Shown: positions 55,644 to 62,586 of the stretch, piece by piece
Numbering within the stretch: the stretch's first letter is position 1
How the letters are laid out: each line of letters begins with the position of its first letter
Notes under the pieces: model-generated
Databases searched by the model: none
The model's input: the letters and a program-made list of their open reading frames with translations, nothing else
Told to the model about the DNA's origin: nothing
From: Mycobacterium sp. E3251
GTDB lineage: Bacteria > Actinomycetota > Actinomycetes > Mycobacteriales > Mycobacteriaceae
Direction: 5' to 3'
DNA: 62,586 bases
NCBI RefSeq assembly: GCF_001666835.1
Contig: NZ_LZJF01000022.1
Location: 1-62,586 of the forward strand
Translations under genes and position numbers: made by a program

Positions 55644-57103
55644 TCGGGCTTGTCGGAACCGGCCGTCAGGATCGGCGAGGGCGCCGGGACGTTCGGGTCG
55701 GCCGCCACCGCACCGACGTTGGACACGCGGGCGGGCATCACCGACCCGGTGCCCGAAAGTCCGGAGCCGGGGCCGCTGTAGTCGTTGCCCAGCACCACCC
55801 GCACCGTGCCCGCCGCGACGGATGGGTCGGCGACCACCGGCAGCCCGCCGAGCTCCTTGGCCACCTCTTGGGCGCCCAGGTCGTCGCTCTTGGCGGCCCG
55901 CACCTGGCTGCCCTTGACGTGGCCGCCGTCGTTGTTGCCGACCGTGCCGGCGCCAAAGCCCTTGGCGGTCAACACCTGGGAGACCGCCGATGCCAGGCCG
56001 TTGATGTCGGTGTCGTTGACCACGCTGGCGATGGTCTTCGCCGGGGTGTAGGCGAGCTCCTCGGTCTTGCCCTGCTCTTGGTCGTGCAGCAGCCCGTTGA
56101 CCCAGTCCTGAACCTGGTGCGGGTCCACCCGCACCACGCTCTGCATGCCGTCGTCACTCCAGCCGGCCCCGTCCAGCACCGGGATGGTGGCGAACGCGAC
56201 GTTGCCGCCGGCGAGCTTCTGCATCTGCTGGACGAAATCCATGACGTCCCAACCCTGCGAGATCACCACCGAGCGTTGCACCGCGGCCTCGAGGCGTCGC
56301 ACGGTGGCTGGGCTGGACAGCGTCTTGCCGGAGATCACCCGGTGCGCCAGTGAGGCCATCACCACCTGCTGGCGCACCACCCGGTCCAGGTCGCCGCGGG
56401 GCAACTCGTGGCGCTGACGGACGAAGCTGAGCGCCTCCGGCCCGTCCAGCCGTTGTGGGCCGGCGGGGAAGTCGGCGCCCGAAAGCGGTTCGAACACCGG
56501 CTCTTTGAGGCACACGTCCACGCCGCCGAGCGCGTCGGTGATCAACGAGAAGCCGAGCAGCCCGATCTCGGCGTAGTGGTCGACGGTGACGCCGGTGAGG
56601 TCGGCGACGGTCTTGATCAGGGCCTCGCGCCCGGCCTCGGTGCCCTGCGCGGCGGCGTCCTCGGCGGAGTCGCCGGCCTTGACCAGGCTGGTGCGCTTGG
56701 CCTCGCGGGTCTGGCCGTAGACGCCGTTGATCTTCGTCTTGCCCAGGCCGGGGGCCGCGACGTAGGAGTCGCGCGGGATCGAGATGGCGGTCGCCGACTT
56801 CCCGTTGTTGGGGATCCGGATCAGGATGATCGTGTCGGTGTTGGTCGCTTCCTCGTCGCCGGCCCGCAGGGTGGCCAGCTCCTCTTGGGACAGCGGGTTG
56901 CCGTGCGCGTCGGTACGGCTGTCGAGCCCGACCAGCAGGATGTCGATCGCGCCGTCGTCGCCGCCCTTGCCGAGCGAGGGTGCGGACATGTGGAAGATGC
57001 CGTCCTCGAAGGACCGGACGTTGCTCCACGCGAGCCCGGTGCCGAGGACCACCACGAGGGTGAGCGCAGTGGCAATCACACGAACCACACGTTGCACAGG
57101 CAT
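55631..57103 (-). CDS. LytR-CpsA-Psr family ligase (Rv3267, Lcp1)
   Basis: A 490-residue LCP protein: short cytoplasmic start, one membrane anchor (VIATALTLVVVLGTGLAW), an LCP catalytic domain at about 50-290 with DILLVGLDSRTD, TIILIRIPNN, ISIPRDSYV and KINGVYG, and a LytR_C domain at about 370-450. It attaches arabinogalactan to peptidoglycan at the outer face of the membrane, the known role of Rv3267. The neighbouring rmlD-wbbL genes make the rhamnose-GlcNAc linker this ligase uses. Divergent from rmlD across 99 bp. Confidence 0.93.
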   Translation of the reverse strand: MPVQRVVRVIATALTLVVVLGTGLAWSNVRSFEDGIFHMSAPSLGKGGDDGAIDILLVGLDSRTDAHGNPLSQEELATLRAGDEEATNTDTIILIRIPNNGKSATAISIPRDSYVAAPGLGKTKINGVYGQTREAKRTSLVKAGDSAEDAAAQGTEAGREALIKTVADLTGVTVDHYAEIGLLGFSLITDALGGVDVCLKEPVFEPLSGADFPAGPQRLDGPEALSFVRQRHELPRGDLDRVVRQQVVMASLAHRVISGKTLSSPATVRRLEAAVQRSVVISQGWDVMDFVQQMQKLAGGNVAFATIPVLDGAGWSDDGMQSVVRVDPHQVQDWVNGLLHDQEQGKTEELAYTPAKTIASVVNDTDINGLASAVSQVLTAKGFGAGTVGNNDGGHVKGSQVRAAKSDDLGAQEVAKELGGLPVVADPSVAAGTVRVVLGNDYSGPGSGLSGTGSVMPARVSNVGAVAADPNVPAPSPILTAGSDKPECIN

Positions 57104-57202
57104 CCCACTAGGTTACTTGCGGCACACGCGCTTCGCGGGTAGCGAACCCCCGCGCGCCCCGGGCGTTCGCCCGGGCTTTCCCGGGCATGCCAGACTCAAA
57201 CC

Positions 57203-58087
57203 ATGTCGAGCAGGATCGTGATCGCCGGTGCCGGGGGCCAGCTGGGCAGCTATTTGCGCTCGCTGGCGGCCAGTCAGGGCCGCGACGTGCTGGCGCTGAC
57301 GTCGTCAGAGTGGGACATCACCGACCCCGCCGCCGCCGAGCGGATCATCGAGCGCGGCGACGTGGTGATCAATTGCGCGGCGTACACCGACGTCGACGGC
57401 GCCGAGAGCGACGAGGCCGGCGCCTACGCCGTCAACGCCACGGGCCCCGAGAACATCGCCCGGGCCTGCGCGCGGGCCGGCGCCCGGTTCATTCACGTCT
57501 CCACCGACTACGTCTTCAACGGAGACTTCGGCGGCGCCGACCCGCGGCCCTACGAGCCCAGCGATCAAACCGCCCCGGCGGGGGTGTACGGGCGCAGCAA
57601 GCATGCCGGGGAAGAGGCCGTCCTGGCGGCGATGCCGGAGGCCGTCATCGTCCGCACCGCCTGGGTCTACACCGGCGGCGACGGGAAGGACTTCGTCGCC
57701 GTCATGCGCCGGCTGGCCGCGGGGGACGGGCCGGTGAAAGTCGTCGACGACCAGGTCGGATCGCCGACGTATGTGGGCGACCTGGCCGAGGCGCTGCTGC
57801 AGATCGCCGACGACCACGTGCCCGGGCCGATCCTGCACGCCGCCAACGAGGGCGCGGTGTCCCGCTTCGAGCAGACCCGCGCGATCTTCTCCGAGTGTGG
57901 CGCCGACCCCGAGCGTGTGCACCCGGTCAGCACCGCGGAGTTTCCCCGCCCCGCGCCGCGCCCGACCTACTCCGCGCTGTCGGGCCGCGAGTCCGCCGCG
58001 GCGGGCCTGCGGCCGTTAAGGCCATGGCGCGCTGCGCTTGTCGCGGCGCTCGCCGCCGATCTACCGTTACCCTCTACGCGTGACTGA
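57203..58087 (+). CDS. rmlD: dTDP-4-dehydrorhamnose reductase RmlD
   Basis: A 294-residue extended short-chain dehydrogenase, last step of dTDP-L-rhamnose synthesis. NADPH motif GAGGQLGSYL; catalytic Tyr/Lys in VYGRSKHAGE; STDYVFNGD and VVDDQVGSPT are family blocks. Starts at ATG 57203. The stop overlaps the wbbL GTG by eight bases. Product feeds WbbL next door. Corresponds to Rv3266c. Confidence 0.95.
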   Translation: MSSRIVIAGAGGQLGSYLRSLAASQGRDVLALTSSEWDITDPAAAERIIERGDVVINCAAYTDVDGAESDEAGAYAVNATGPENIARACARAGARFIHVSTDYVFNGDFGGADPRPYEPSDQTAPAGVYGRSKHAGEEAVLAAMPEAVIVRTAWVYTGGDGKDFVAVMRRLAAGDGPVKVVDDQVGSPTYVGDLAEALLQIADDHVPGPILHAANEGAVSRFEQTRAIFSECGADPERVHPVSTAEFPRPAPRPTYSALSGRESAAAGLRPLRPWRAALVAALAADLPLPSTRD

Positions 58088-58979
58088 CGTCCTGCCGGTC
58101 GTGACGGTGACCTACTCGCCGGGCCCACACCTCGAACGTTTCCTGGCCTCGCTGTCGCTCGCTACCGAGCGGCCCGTGTGCGTGCTGATGGCCGACAACG
58201 GCTCCACCGACGGGACCCCGCAGGCCGCCGTCGAGCGCTACCCGAACGTGCGGCTTTTCCATACCGGCGCCAATCTCGGGTACGGCACCGCGATCAATCG
58301 CGCGGTCGCGCAGCTCGCCGAGACACCGGACATCGACGACGACTGGGTGATCGTGGCCAACCCCGACGTGCAGTGGGGCCCGGGCAGCATCGACGCCCTG
58401 CTGGACGCCGCCACCCGCTGGCCGCGCGCCGGCGCCCTGGGCCCGCTCATCCGCGACCCCGACGGCTCGGTGTACCCGTCGGCGCGCCACCTGCCCAGCC
58501 TCATCCGCGGCGGCATGCACGCGGTCGTCGGCCCGATCTGGAAGCGCAATCCCTGGACGGCGGCCTACCGCCAGGAGCGGCTGGAGCCCACCGAACGCGC
58601 CGTGGGCTGGCTGTCGGGGTCGTGCCTGCTGGTCCGCCGGTCCGCCTTTGGCCAAGTCGGCGGGTTCGACGAGCGCTACTTCATGTATATGGAAGACGTC
58701 GACCTCGGGGACCGGCTCGGCCGGGCCGGCTGGCTCAACGTGTACGTGCCGTCGGCCGAGGTGCTGCACCACAAGGGCCACTCCACCGGCGACGACCCGG
58801 CGAGCCACCTGGCGGCGCATCACAAGAGCACCTACCTGTTTCTGGCCGACCGGCATTCGGGGTGGCGGCGCGCGCCGCTGCGCTGGACGCTGCGGGCGTC
58901 GCTGGCGCTACGGTCCCGCCTGATGGTGCGTGGCGCGCTGCGCAGTCGGAGACGGAAACTGGCGGAAGGGCGGCGCTGA
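58080..58979 (+). CDS. wbbL: Rhamnosyltransferase WbbL (arabinogalactan linker)
   Basis: A 299-residue family 2 glycosyltransferase. Nucleotide-sugar site VTVTYSPG, MADNGSTDGT and NPDVQWGPG; acceptor-site DERYFMYMEDVDLGDR with the catalytic acids; then basic helices for membrane contact. Transfers rhamnose from dTDP-Rha to decaprenyl-PP-GlcNAc to make the linker between peptidoglycan and arabinogalactan. GTG 58080 is chosen because homology starts there and it couples to rmlD. Corresponds to Rv3265c. Confidence 0.94.
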   Translation: MTDVLPVVTVTYSPGPHLERFLASLSLATERPVCVLMADNGSTDGTPQAAVERYPNVRLFHTGANLGYGTAINRAVAQLAETPDIDDDWVIVANPDVQWGPGSIDALLDAATRWPRAGALGPLIRDPDGSVYPSARHLPSLIRGGMHAVVGPIWKRNPWTAAYRQERLEPTERAVGWLSGSCLLVRRSAFGQVGGFDERYFMYMEDVDLGDRLGRAGWLNVYVPSAEVLHHKGHSTGDDPASHLAAHHKSTYLFLADRHSGWRRAPLRWTLRASLALRSRLMVRGALRSRRRKLAEGRR

Positions 58980-58980
58980 G

Positions 58981-60060
58981 ATGGCTAACCCGCAAGTCGA
59001 TGCCGTAATTCTGGTCGGCGGCAAGGGCACCCGGCTGCGGCCGCTGACGCTGTCGGCGCCCAAGCCCATGCTGCCCACCGCCGGTCTGCCGTTTTTGACC
59101 CACCTGCTCTCGCGGATCGCCGCGGCGGGCATCGAGCACGTCATCCTGAGCACGTCGTATCAGGCCGCGGTGTTCGAGGCGGAGTTCGGCGACGGGTCCA
59201 AGCTCGGCCTGCAGATCGACTACGTCACCGAGGAGCGGCCGTTGGGGACCGGCGGCGGCATCGCCAACGTGGCAGGCCACCTGCGTCACGACACCGTGAT
59301 GGTGTTCAACGGCGACGTGCTCTCGGGTTCCGACCTCAATCAGATGATCGACTTCCACCGGGCCCAGCAGGCCGACGTCACCCTGCACCTGGTGCGGGTG
59401 GGCGACCCGCGGGCCTTCGGCTGCGTCACGACCGACGAGAGCGGCAGGGTCACCGCGTTCGTCGAGAAGACGCAGGACCCGCCCACCGATCAGATCAACG
59501 CCGGCTGCTACGTCTTCGAGCGCGGCATCATCGACCGCATCCCGCGGGGGCGCGAGGTGTCGGTCGAACGCGAGGTGTTTCCCGCCCTGCTCTCCGACCC
59601 GGACGTCAAGGTGTGCGGCTACGTCGACGCGACCTACTGGCGGGACATGGGCACACCGGAAGACTTCGTGCGCGGATCGGCGGACCTGGTGCGAGGGATC
59701 GCGCCGTCGCCGGCGCTGCACGGCCACCGCGGCGAGCAGCTGGTGCACGACGGCGCGGCGGTGTCGCCGGGCGCGGTGCTGGTCGGCGGCACCGTCGTCG
59801 GGCGGGGTGCCGAGATCGGTCCCGGCGTCCGGCTGGACGGTGCCGTGATCTTCGACGGCGTCAAGGTCGAGGCCGGCAGCGTGATCGAGCGGTCCATCAT
59901 CGGCTTCGGCGCGCGCATCGGCCCGCGGGCGCTGATCCGCGACGGCGTGATCGGCGACGGCGCCGACATCGGCGCGCGCTGCGAGTTGCTGCGCGGCGCC
60001 CGGGTTTGGCCCGGCGTCTCGATCCCCGACGGCGGGATCCGCTACTCCTCCGACGTGTAG
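58981..60060 (+). CDS. manB: Mannose-1-phosphate guanylyltransferase ManB (Rv3264c)
   Basis: A 359-residue nucleotidyltransferase with a C-terminal left-handed beta-helix. Signature VILVGGKGTRLRPLT, then KPMLPTAG, FNGDVLSG (metal Asp) and EKTQDPPT; the helix repeats (GTVVGRGAEIGPGV, DGVKVEAGSVI) extend to the end. Makes GDP-mannose for mannolipids and glycans. ATG follows the wbbL stop by one base, so rmlD-wbbL-manB is one operon. Also annotated rmlA2 in some genomes. Confidence 0.94.
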   Translation: MANPQVDAVILVGGKGTRLRPLTLSAPKPMLPTAGLPFLTHLLSRIAAAGIEHVILSTSYQAAVFEAEFGDGSKLGLQIDYVTEERPLGTGGGIANVAGHLRHDTVMVFNGDVLSGSDLNQMIDFHRAQQADVTLHLVRVGDPRAFGCVTTDESGRVTAFVEKTQDPPTDQINAGCYVFERGIIDRIPRGREVSVEREVFPALLSDPDVKVCGYVDATYWRDMGTPEDFVRGSADLVRGIAPSPALHGHRGEQLVHDGAAVSPGAVLVGGTVVGRGAEIGPGVRLDGAVIFDGVKVEAGSVIERSIIGFGARIGPRALIRDGVIGDGADIGARCELLRGARVWPGVSIPDGGIRYSSDV

Positions 60061-60064
60061 GTGA

Positions 60065-60116
60065 ACCAGTGTGCGGCCAGCCGCACACTGGTGGTCGAGC
60101 GTGCGGCTAGCCGCAC
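60065..60116. repeat. Two palindromic repeats between convergent manB and the NUDIX gene; likely bidirectional terminator
   Basis: First unit: 12-base arms (ACCAGTGTGCGG / CCGCACACTGGT) at 60065-60076 and 60081-60092 around CCAG. Second unit: the perfect 16-base palindrome GTGCGGCTAGCCGCAC at 60101-60116, which contains the stop codon of the NUDIX gene. The 19-base core GTGCGGCYAGCCGCACACT occurs twice, 30 bases apart. Strong GC hairpins between two gene ends fit transcription termination in both directions; duplication of the core suggests a dispersed repeat family. Confidence 0.7.
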
Positions 60117-60652
60117 ACTCGGCGGGTGGCGCGCCCCACCAGATAGGCCAACGCGTGATCGGTGCCCTCGGGTAGACCGTCGGCCGGCCACCACCGCAGG
60201 TCCTCCGACTCGTCGCTGATCGCGATCTGCGCGCCGGCCGGCGCGTGCGCGACGAACTGCAGATCCAGGTGGCGGGTGGGCACACCCAACGAACAGGTGA
60301 GCGCGTGGACGTGGATCGCGGCCAGCCGCGGCTCGATGCGCAAACCGTCGACGCCGGATTCCTCGGTGGCCTCGCGCAGCGCGGCGGCGACGATGTCGCC
60401 GTCGTCCTCGTCGCAGTGGCCGCCCAGCTGCACCCACCGGCCGACGCGGGGATGCAGCGTCAGCAGCACCCGGCCGCCGGAGTCGTCGAGCACCAGCGCC
60501 GAGGCGGTGACATGACCCGGCACGCACTCGCGGCGACACGCGTCGGGGCGGGCGTACACGAAGGCCAGGACCGCTTGCCGCAACGCGTCCTGCGCCGCGT
60601 CGGGCGCCTCCCACTCGGACAGCAGCGAGATCGCCGACTCCCGGACGCTCAC
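60107..60652 (-). CDS. NUDIX hydrolase
   Basis: A 181-residue NUDIX protein from GTG 60652; the ORF extends upstream only as a shadow of mamA. The NUDIX box is VQLGGHCDEDD followed by REATEESGV: the REATEESG half is exact, the first half has the GGHxD variant common in this subfamily. Likely hydrolyses a nucleoside diphosphate linked to another moiety; substrate unknown. GTGA overlap with the mamA stop indicates coupling. Its stop codon lies within a palindromic repeat. Confidence 0.85.
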   Translation of the reverse strand: MSVRESAISLLSEWEAPDAAQDALRQAVLAFVYARPDACRRECVPGHVTASALVLDDSGGRVLLTLHPRVGRWVQLGGHCDEDDGDIVAAALREATEESGVDGLRIEPRLAAIHVHALTCSLGVPTRHLDLQFVAHAPAGAQIAISDESEDLRWWPADGLPEGTDHALAYLVGRATRRVCG

Positions 60653-62226
60653 CGGGAACCCCGCCGTTTCCGGCGGTCCCGCAGCGCGACCCAGGCCGCG
60701 CGGCAGTGCCGCACCACGTCGGGCGGCAGTTTCAGCCCGTCGATCAGGGCGTGGCGGTCGACGAGGTCGAGCGCCTTCTCGATCTCGTTGGCCTTCAACA
60801 GCAGGTCGACGTCGCAGGCGAGCTCGGGGCCGGCGAGCGCCGGCGGGGGAATGGGCAGCTGCTCGGCTTCGCGCGGTTCCAGCTCCAAGATCCCGCCGCC
60901 GTAACTGCGGCCGATGATCTCGGCGAAGGCGAACGTCACGCTGTTGTGGAACACCGCGGCCAGCCCGGTCGGGTCGACACCGGCGGTGAGCCGGACCCGG
61001 TGCACCGTGTCGGTGCTCGTCGCCGCGGCGGCGTTGACGGTCAGCCGCGGCGCCCGGTGGATCTGGCGCAGCATGAACAGGTCCGGGATCCACAGCGACG
61101 GCGTGCTCCACCACGGCTCGCGGATCGAGCACTTGAAGCCGCGGTCCACGCCGGCGGCCGCCCCGGCATCGATGTGCGCCAGCAGGGCGGGGTCGACGGC
61201 GTCGCGCCGCGCGTCGAGCAGCCAGCCACGGCGCCCGGCGGCGAGATCACTTGCCCGGCAGACGTTGTCGTAGACCAGTCCGCACAACTGCGCGCTGCGC
61301 GAGACGAGCGGGACGCAGTGGGGCAGCAGCCCGAGCTCGCGGGCCTGCGCGTCGGTGAACGTGAAGAAGCTGTTGCGGCCCGTCACGATTCCCACGTCCA
61401 CGGCGGCGACCGACCCGAGCCGCGTCAGCGTCGTCGACTCCTTGAGCGCGCGCAGCAGCCGGATCGCGGCCGGGTCCAGGAAGTACTGGGTCCACTTCTC
61501 GTTCTCGTGCAACAGCGCGGGCGCCCATTCGGCGTCCAGGTCCGCGTGCGCGAGGGCATCGGCGTCGGTGAGGTGGACCGTGCGGATCCGGGCGGGCCCG
61601 GCGCCGGCGACCCCACAGAACAACACCACCTCCTGCAGGATGCCGTCGAACACCAATCGCTCGAACGTCACCAGCGTGATGTCACTGAACCGGCTCAACA
61701 GGAACTCGCGCAGCTGTGCGGCATAGGTGACCTGGAGTAACTCGGCGGGCAGCACCAGGCCCACCCGGCCGCCGTCGCGCACCAAGACCGAGCTAGCCAC
61801 CACGAAGGGGACCCAGGCGTTGGTGAGCCGGCTGGGCCGCAATCCCTCGCGCCGCATCAGCTCCAGCGCGGGCTCGCGCTGCTCGGCCGCCCAGTTGCCG
61901 AACCGGATGTAGGGCGGGTTTCCCGCGACCCCGTCCCAACCTCCGGGCCGGGTGGTGGCGAGCCAGGCGAACAGGTTCGCGGCGTCGACGGGCGCGAATT
62001 CCCGCGCCTTGGCCGCCTCTTCGGCGACCAGCTCGACGCCGCGGAGCCGCCCGCCGAGGGCGGCCAGCTCGCGCAGGATCGCACCGTCGCCGCAGGAGGG
62101 TTCGACGATGCGCGGTCCGGCGCCGCGCACCCAGCGGGCCAGGAACCGGGCGACGGGCGCCGGTGTGTAGTAGCCGCCGCGGACCTTGTCGGCGGATGCC
62201 GCCGCCTTGCCCGCGAACGTTTTCAT
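60649..62226 (-). CDS. mamA: Adenine-specific DNA methyltransferase MamA (Rv3263-like)
   Basis: A 525-residue N6-adenine methyltransferase with gamma-class order: SAM motif IVEPSCGDGAILREL near residue 39-53, catalytic AGNPPYIRF near 100-108, then a C-terminal target-recognition region. No nuclease domain, so it is a solitary or type IIG-like methylase. In M. tuberculosis MamA (Rv3263) methylates CTCCAG/CTGGAG, overlaps promoters and influences survival in hypoxia. ATG 62226, 10 bp after fbiB on the same strand. Confidence 0.9.
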   Translation of the reverse strand: MKTFAGKAAASADKVRGGYYTPAPVARFLARWVRGAGPRIVEPSCGDGAILRELAALGGRLRGVELVAEEAAKAREFAPVDAANLFAWLATTRPGGWDGVAGNPPYIRFGNWAAEQREPALELMRREGLRPSRLTNAWVPFVVASSVLVRDGGRVGLVLPAELLQVTYAAQLREFLLSRFSDITLVTFERLVFDGILQEVVLFCGVAGAGPARIRTVHLTDADALAHADLDAEWAPALLHENEKWTQYFLDPAAIRLLRALKESTTLTRLGSVAAVDVGIVTGRNSFFTFTDAQARELGLLPHCVPLVSRSAQLCGLVYDNVCRASDLAAGRRGWLLDARRDAVDPALLAHIDAGAAAGVDRGFKCSIREPWWSTPSLWIPDLFMLRQIHRAPRLTVNAAAATSTDTVHRVRLTAGVDPTGLAAVFHNSVTFAFAEIIGRSYGGGILELEPREAEQLPIPPPALAGPELACDVDLLLKANEIEKALDLVDRHALIDGLKLPPDVVRHCRAAWVALRDRRKRRGSR

Positions 62227-62236
62227 GGGGCCAGTA

Positions 62237-62586
62237 TCACTTGCGGATCAACAAATCCCCGGCGTCCGCCGGGTCGCGCGGCCCGGCGGGTTCCTCGGGG
62301 TAGCCGATCGCGATGGCGCCCAACGGCTCCCAATCGGCCGGCAGGTCGAGCTCGGCGCGCACCAGGTCGGCGGCGAAGATCGTGGAGCCGATCCAGCAGC
62401 TACCCACTCCCCGCACGGCCAACGCGACGAGCAGCGCCTGCACGGCCGCCCCGACGGCGACGGTGAACATGGTGTGCTCGGCGTCGGTGCGGGCGGCGTC
62501 GGGATACGTGTGCGCGCCGTCGGGAACCAGCATCGGGACGACGACCTCGGGTGCGTCGTAGAGGATCTGGCCGCGTGCCACCCGCC
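62237..62586 (-). CDS. fbiB: Coenzyme F420 ligase/FMN reductase FbiB, C-terminal part (5' end outside the window)
   Basis: The last 115 or so residues of FbiB: the nitroreductase-like FMN domain, with [36 protein letters not shown] and [12 protein letters not shown]. This domain reduces dehydro-F420-0 while the missing N-terminal half adds glutamates in F420 synthesis. The frame is open to the window edge. Position ahead of mamA matches Rv3262-Rv3263. Confidence 0.88.
   Translation of the reverse strand, partial: RVARGQILYDAPEVVVPMLVPDGAHTYPDAARTDAEHTMFTVAVGAAVQALLVALAVRGVGSCWIGSTIFAADLVRAELDLPADWEPLGAIAIGYPEEPAGPRDPADAGDLLIRK

Noticed and set aside
1..62586. tRNA, rRNA, CRISPR arrays, intact insertion sequences or prophage genes
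   Set aside because: No cloverleaf, repeat-spacer pattern, transposase or integrase motif was seen; the HNH gene at the left edge is the only mobile-element-type remnant.

Overview
The window is high-GC actinobacterial DNA from a Mycobacterium, most likely a slow grower close to the M. avium complex; the species cannot be fixed from sequence alone. Evidence is two PPE genes, a 13E12/DUF222-type HNH gene, DUF732 and DUF5994 proteins, an rsbW-sigF pair, and a long block whose gene content and order match, from memory, M. tuberculosis Rv3298c (lpqC) through Rv3262 (fbiB) read on the opposite strand.

Region A (1-21190) is accessory. It holds an HNH remnant, a small exported protein, an MBL-fold hydrolase and two tandem PPE genes. 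A cation-transport island follows, with four P-type ATPases in under 17 kb: a P1B-5 pump with a C-terminal hemerythrin domain, a P2-like ATPase that has lost its catalytic residues, a giant CtpH/CtpI-like ATPase and an MgtA-like ATPase. These are interleaved with a CBS protein, a GltB-like FMN enzyme, a DUF5994 protein, a PhoU paralogue and a CorA-type channel.

Region B (21194-32032) starts with small secreted proteins and lpqC, then a TetR-lhr-nei repair operon. The general-stress locus comes next: Rv3289c-like membrane protein, usfY, rsbW, sigF and a STAS protein. Two good SigF-type promoters sit here. A 48-residue membrane protein is encoded antisense between usfY and rsbW.

Region C (32220-45208) is the acyl-CoA carboxylase locus: accA3, a SufE-like gene, sseA, maf, accE5 and accD5, then birA, a PH-domain membrane protein, GtrA, purK, purE and fadE25. 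A flavin-barrel gene and a KstD-like gene are inserted relative to M. tuberculosis.

Region D (45314-54918) opens with a translationally coupled signalling operon (receiver-PP2C phosphatase, CHASE3 histidine kinase, single-domain receiver) where M. tuberculosis has Rv3273. Then come a CaiB-type CoA transferase, a methyltransferase, an acyl-CoA synthetase, and ctpC with its PacL-type partner behind a 28-bp AT-rich dyad.

Region E (54930-62586) is cell-wall assembly and edge genes: a TIGR03089 protein, the LCP ligase (Rv3267), rmlD, wbbL, manB, a NUDIX gene, the mamA DNA methyltransferase and the 3' end of fbiB.

The most unusual items are the catalytically dead P2-ATPase, the antisense membrane micro-protein under a SigF leader, and a possible partner-switching circuit made of the PP2C operon, the STAS protein and RsbW-SigF. 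Rv numbers and family names come from recalled knowledge, not from searches.
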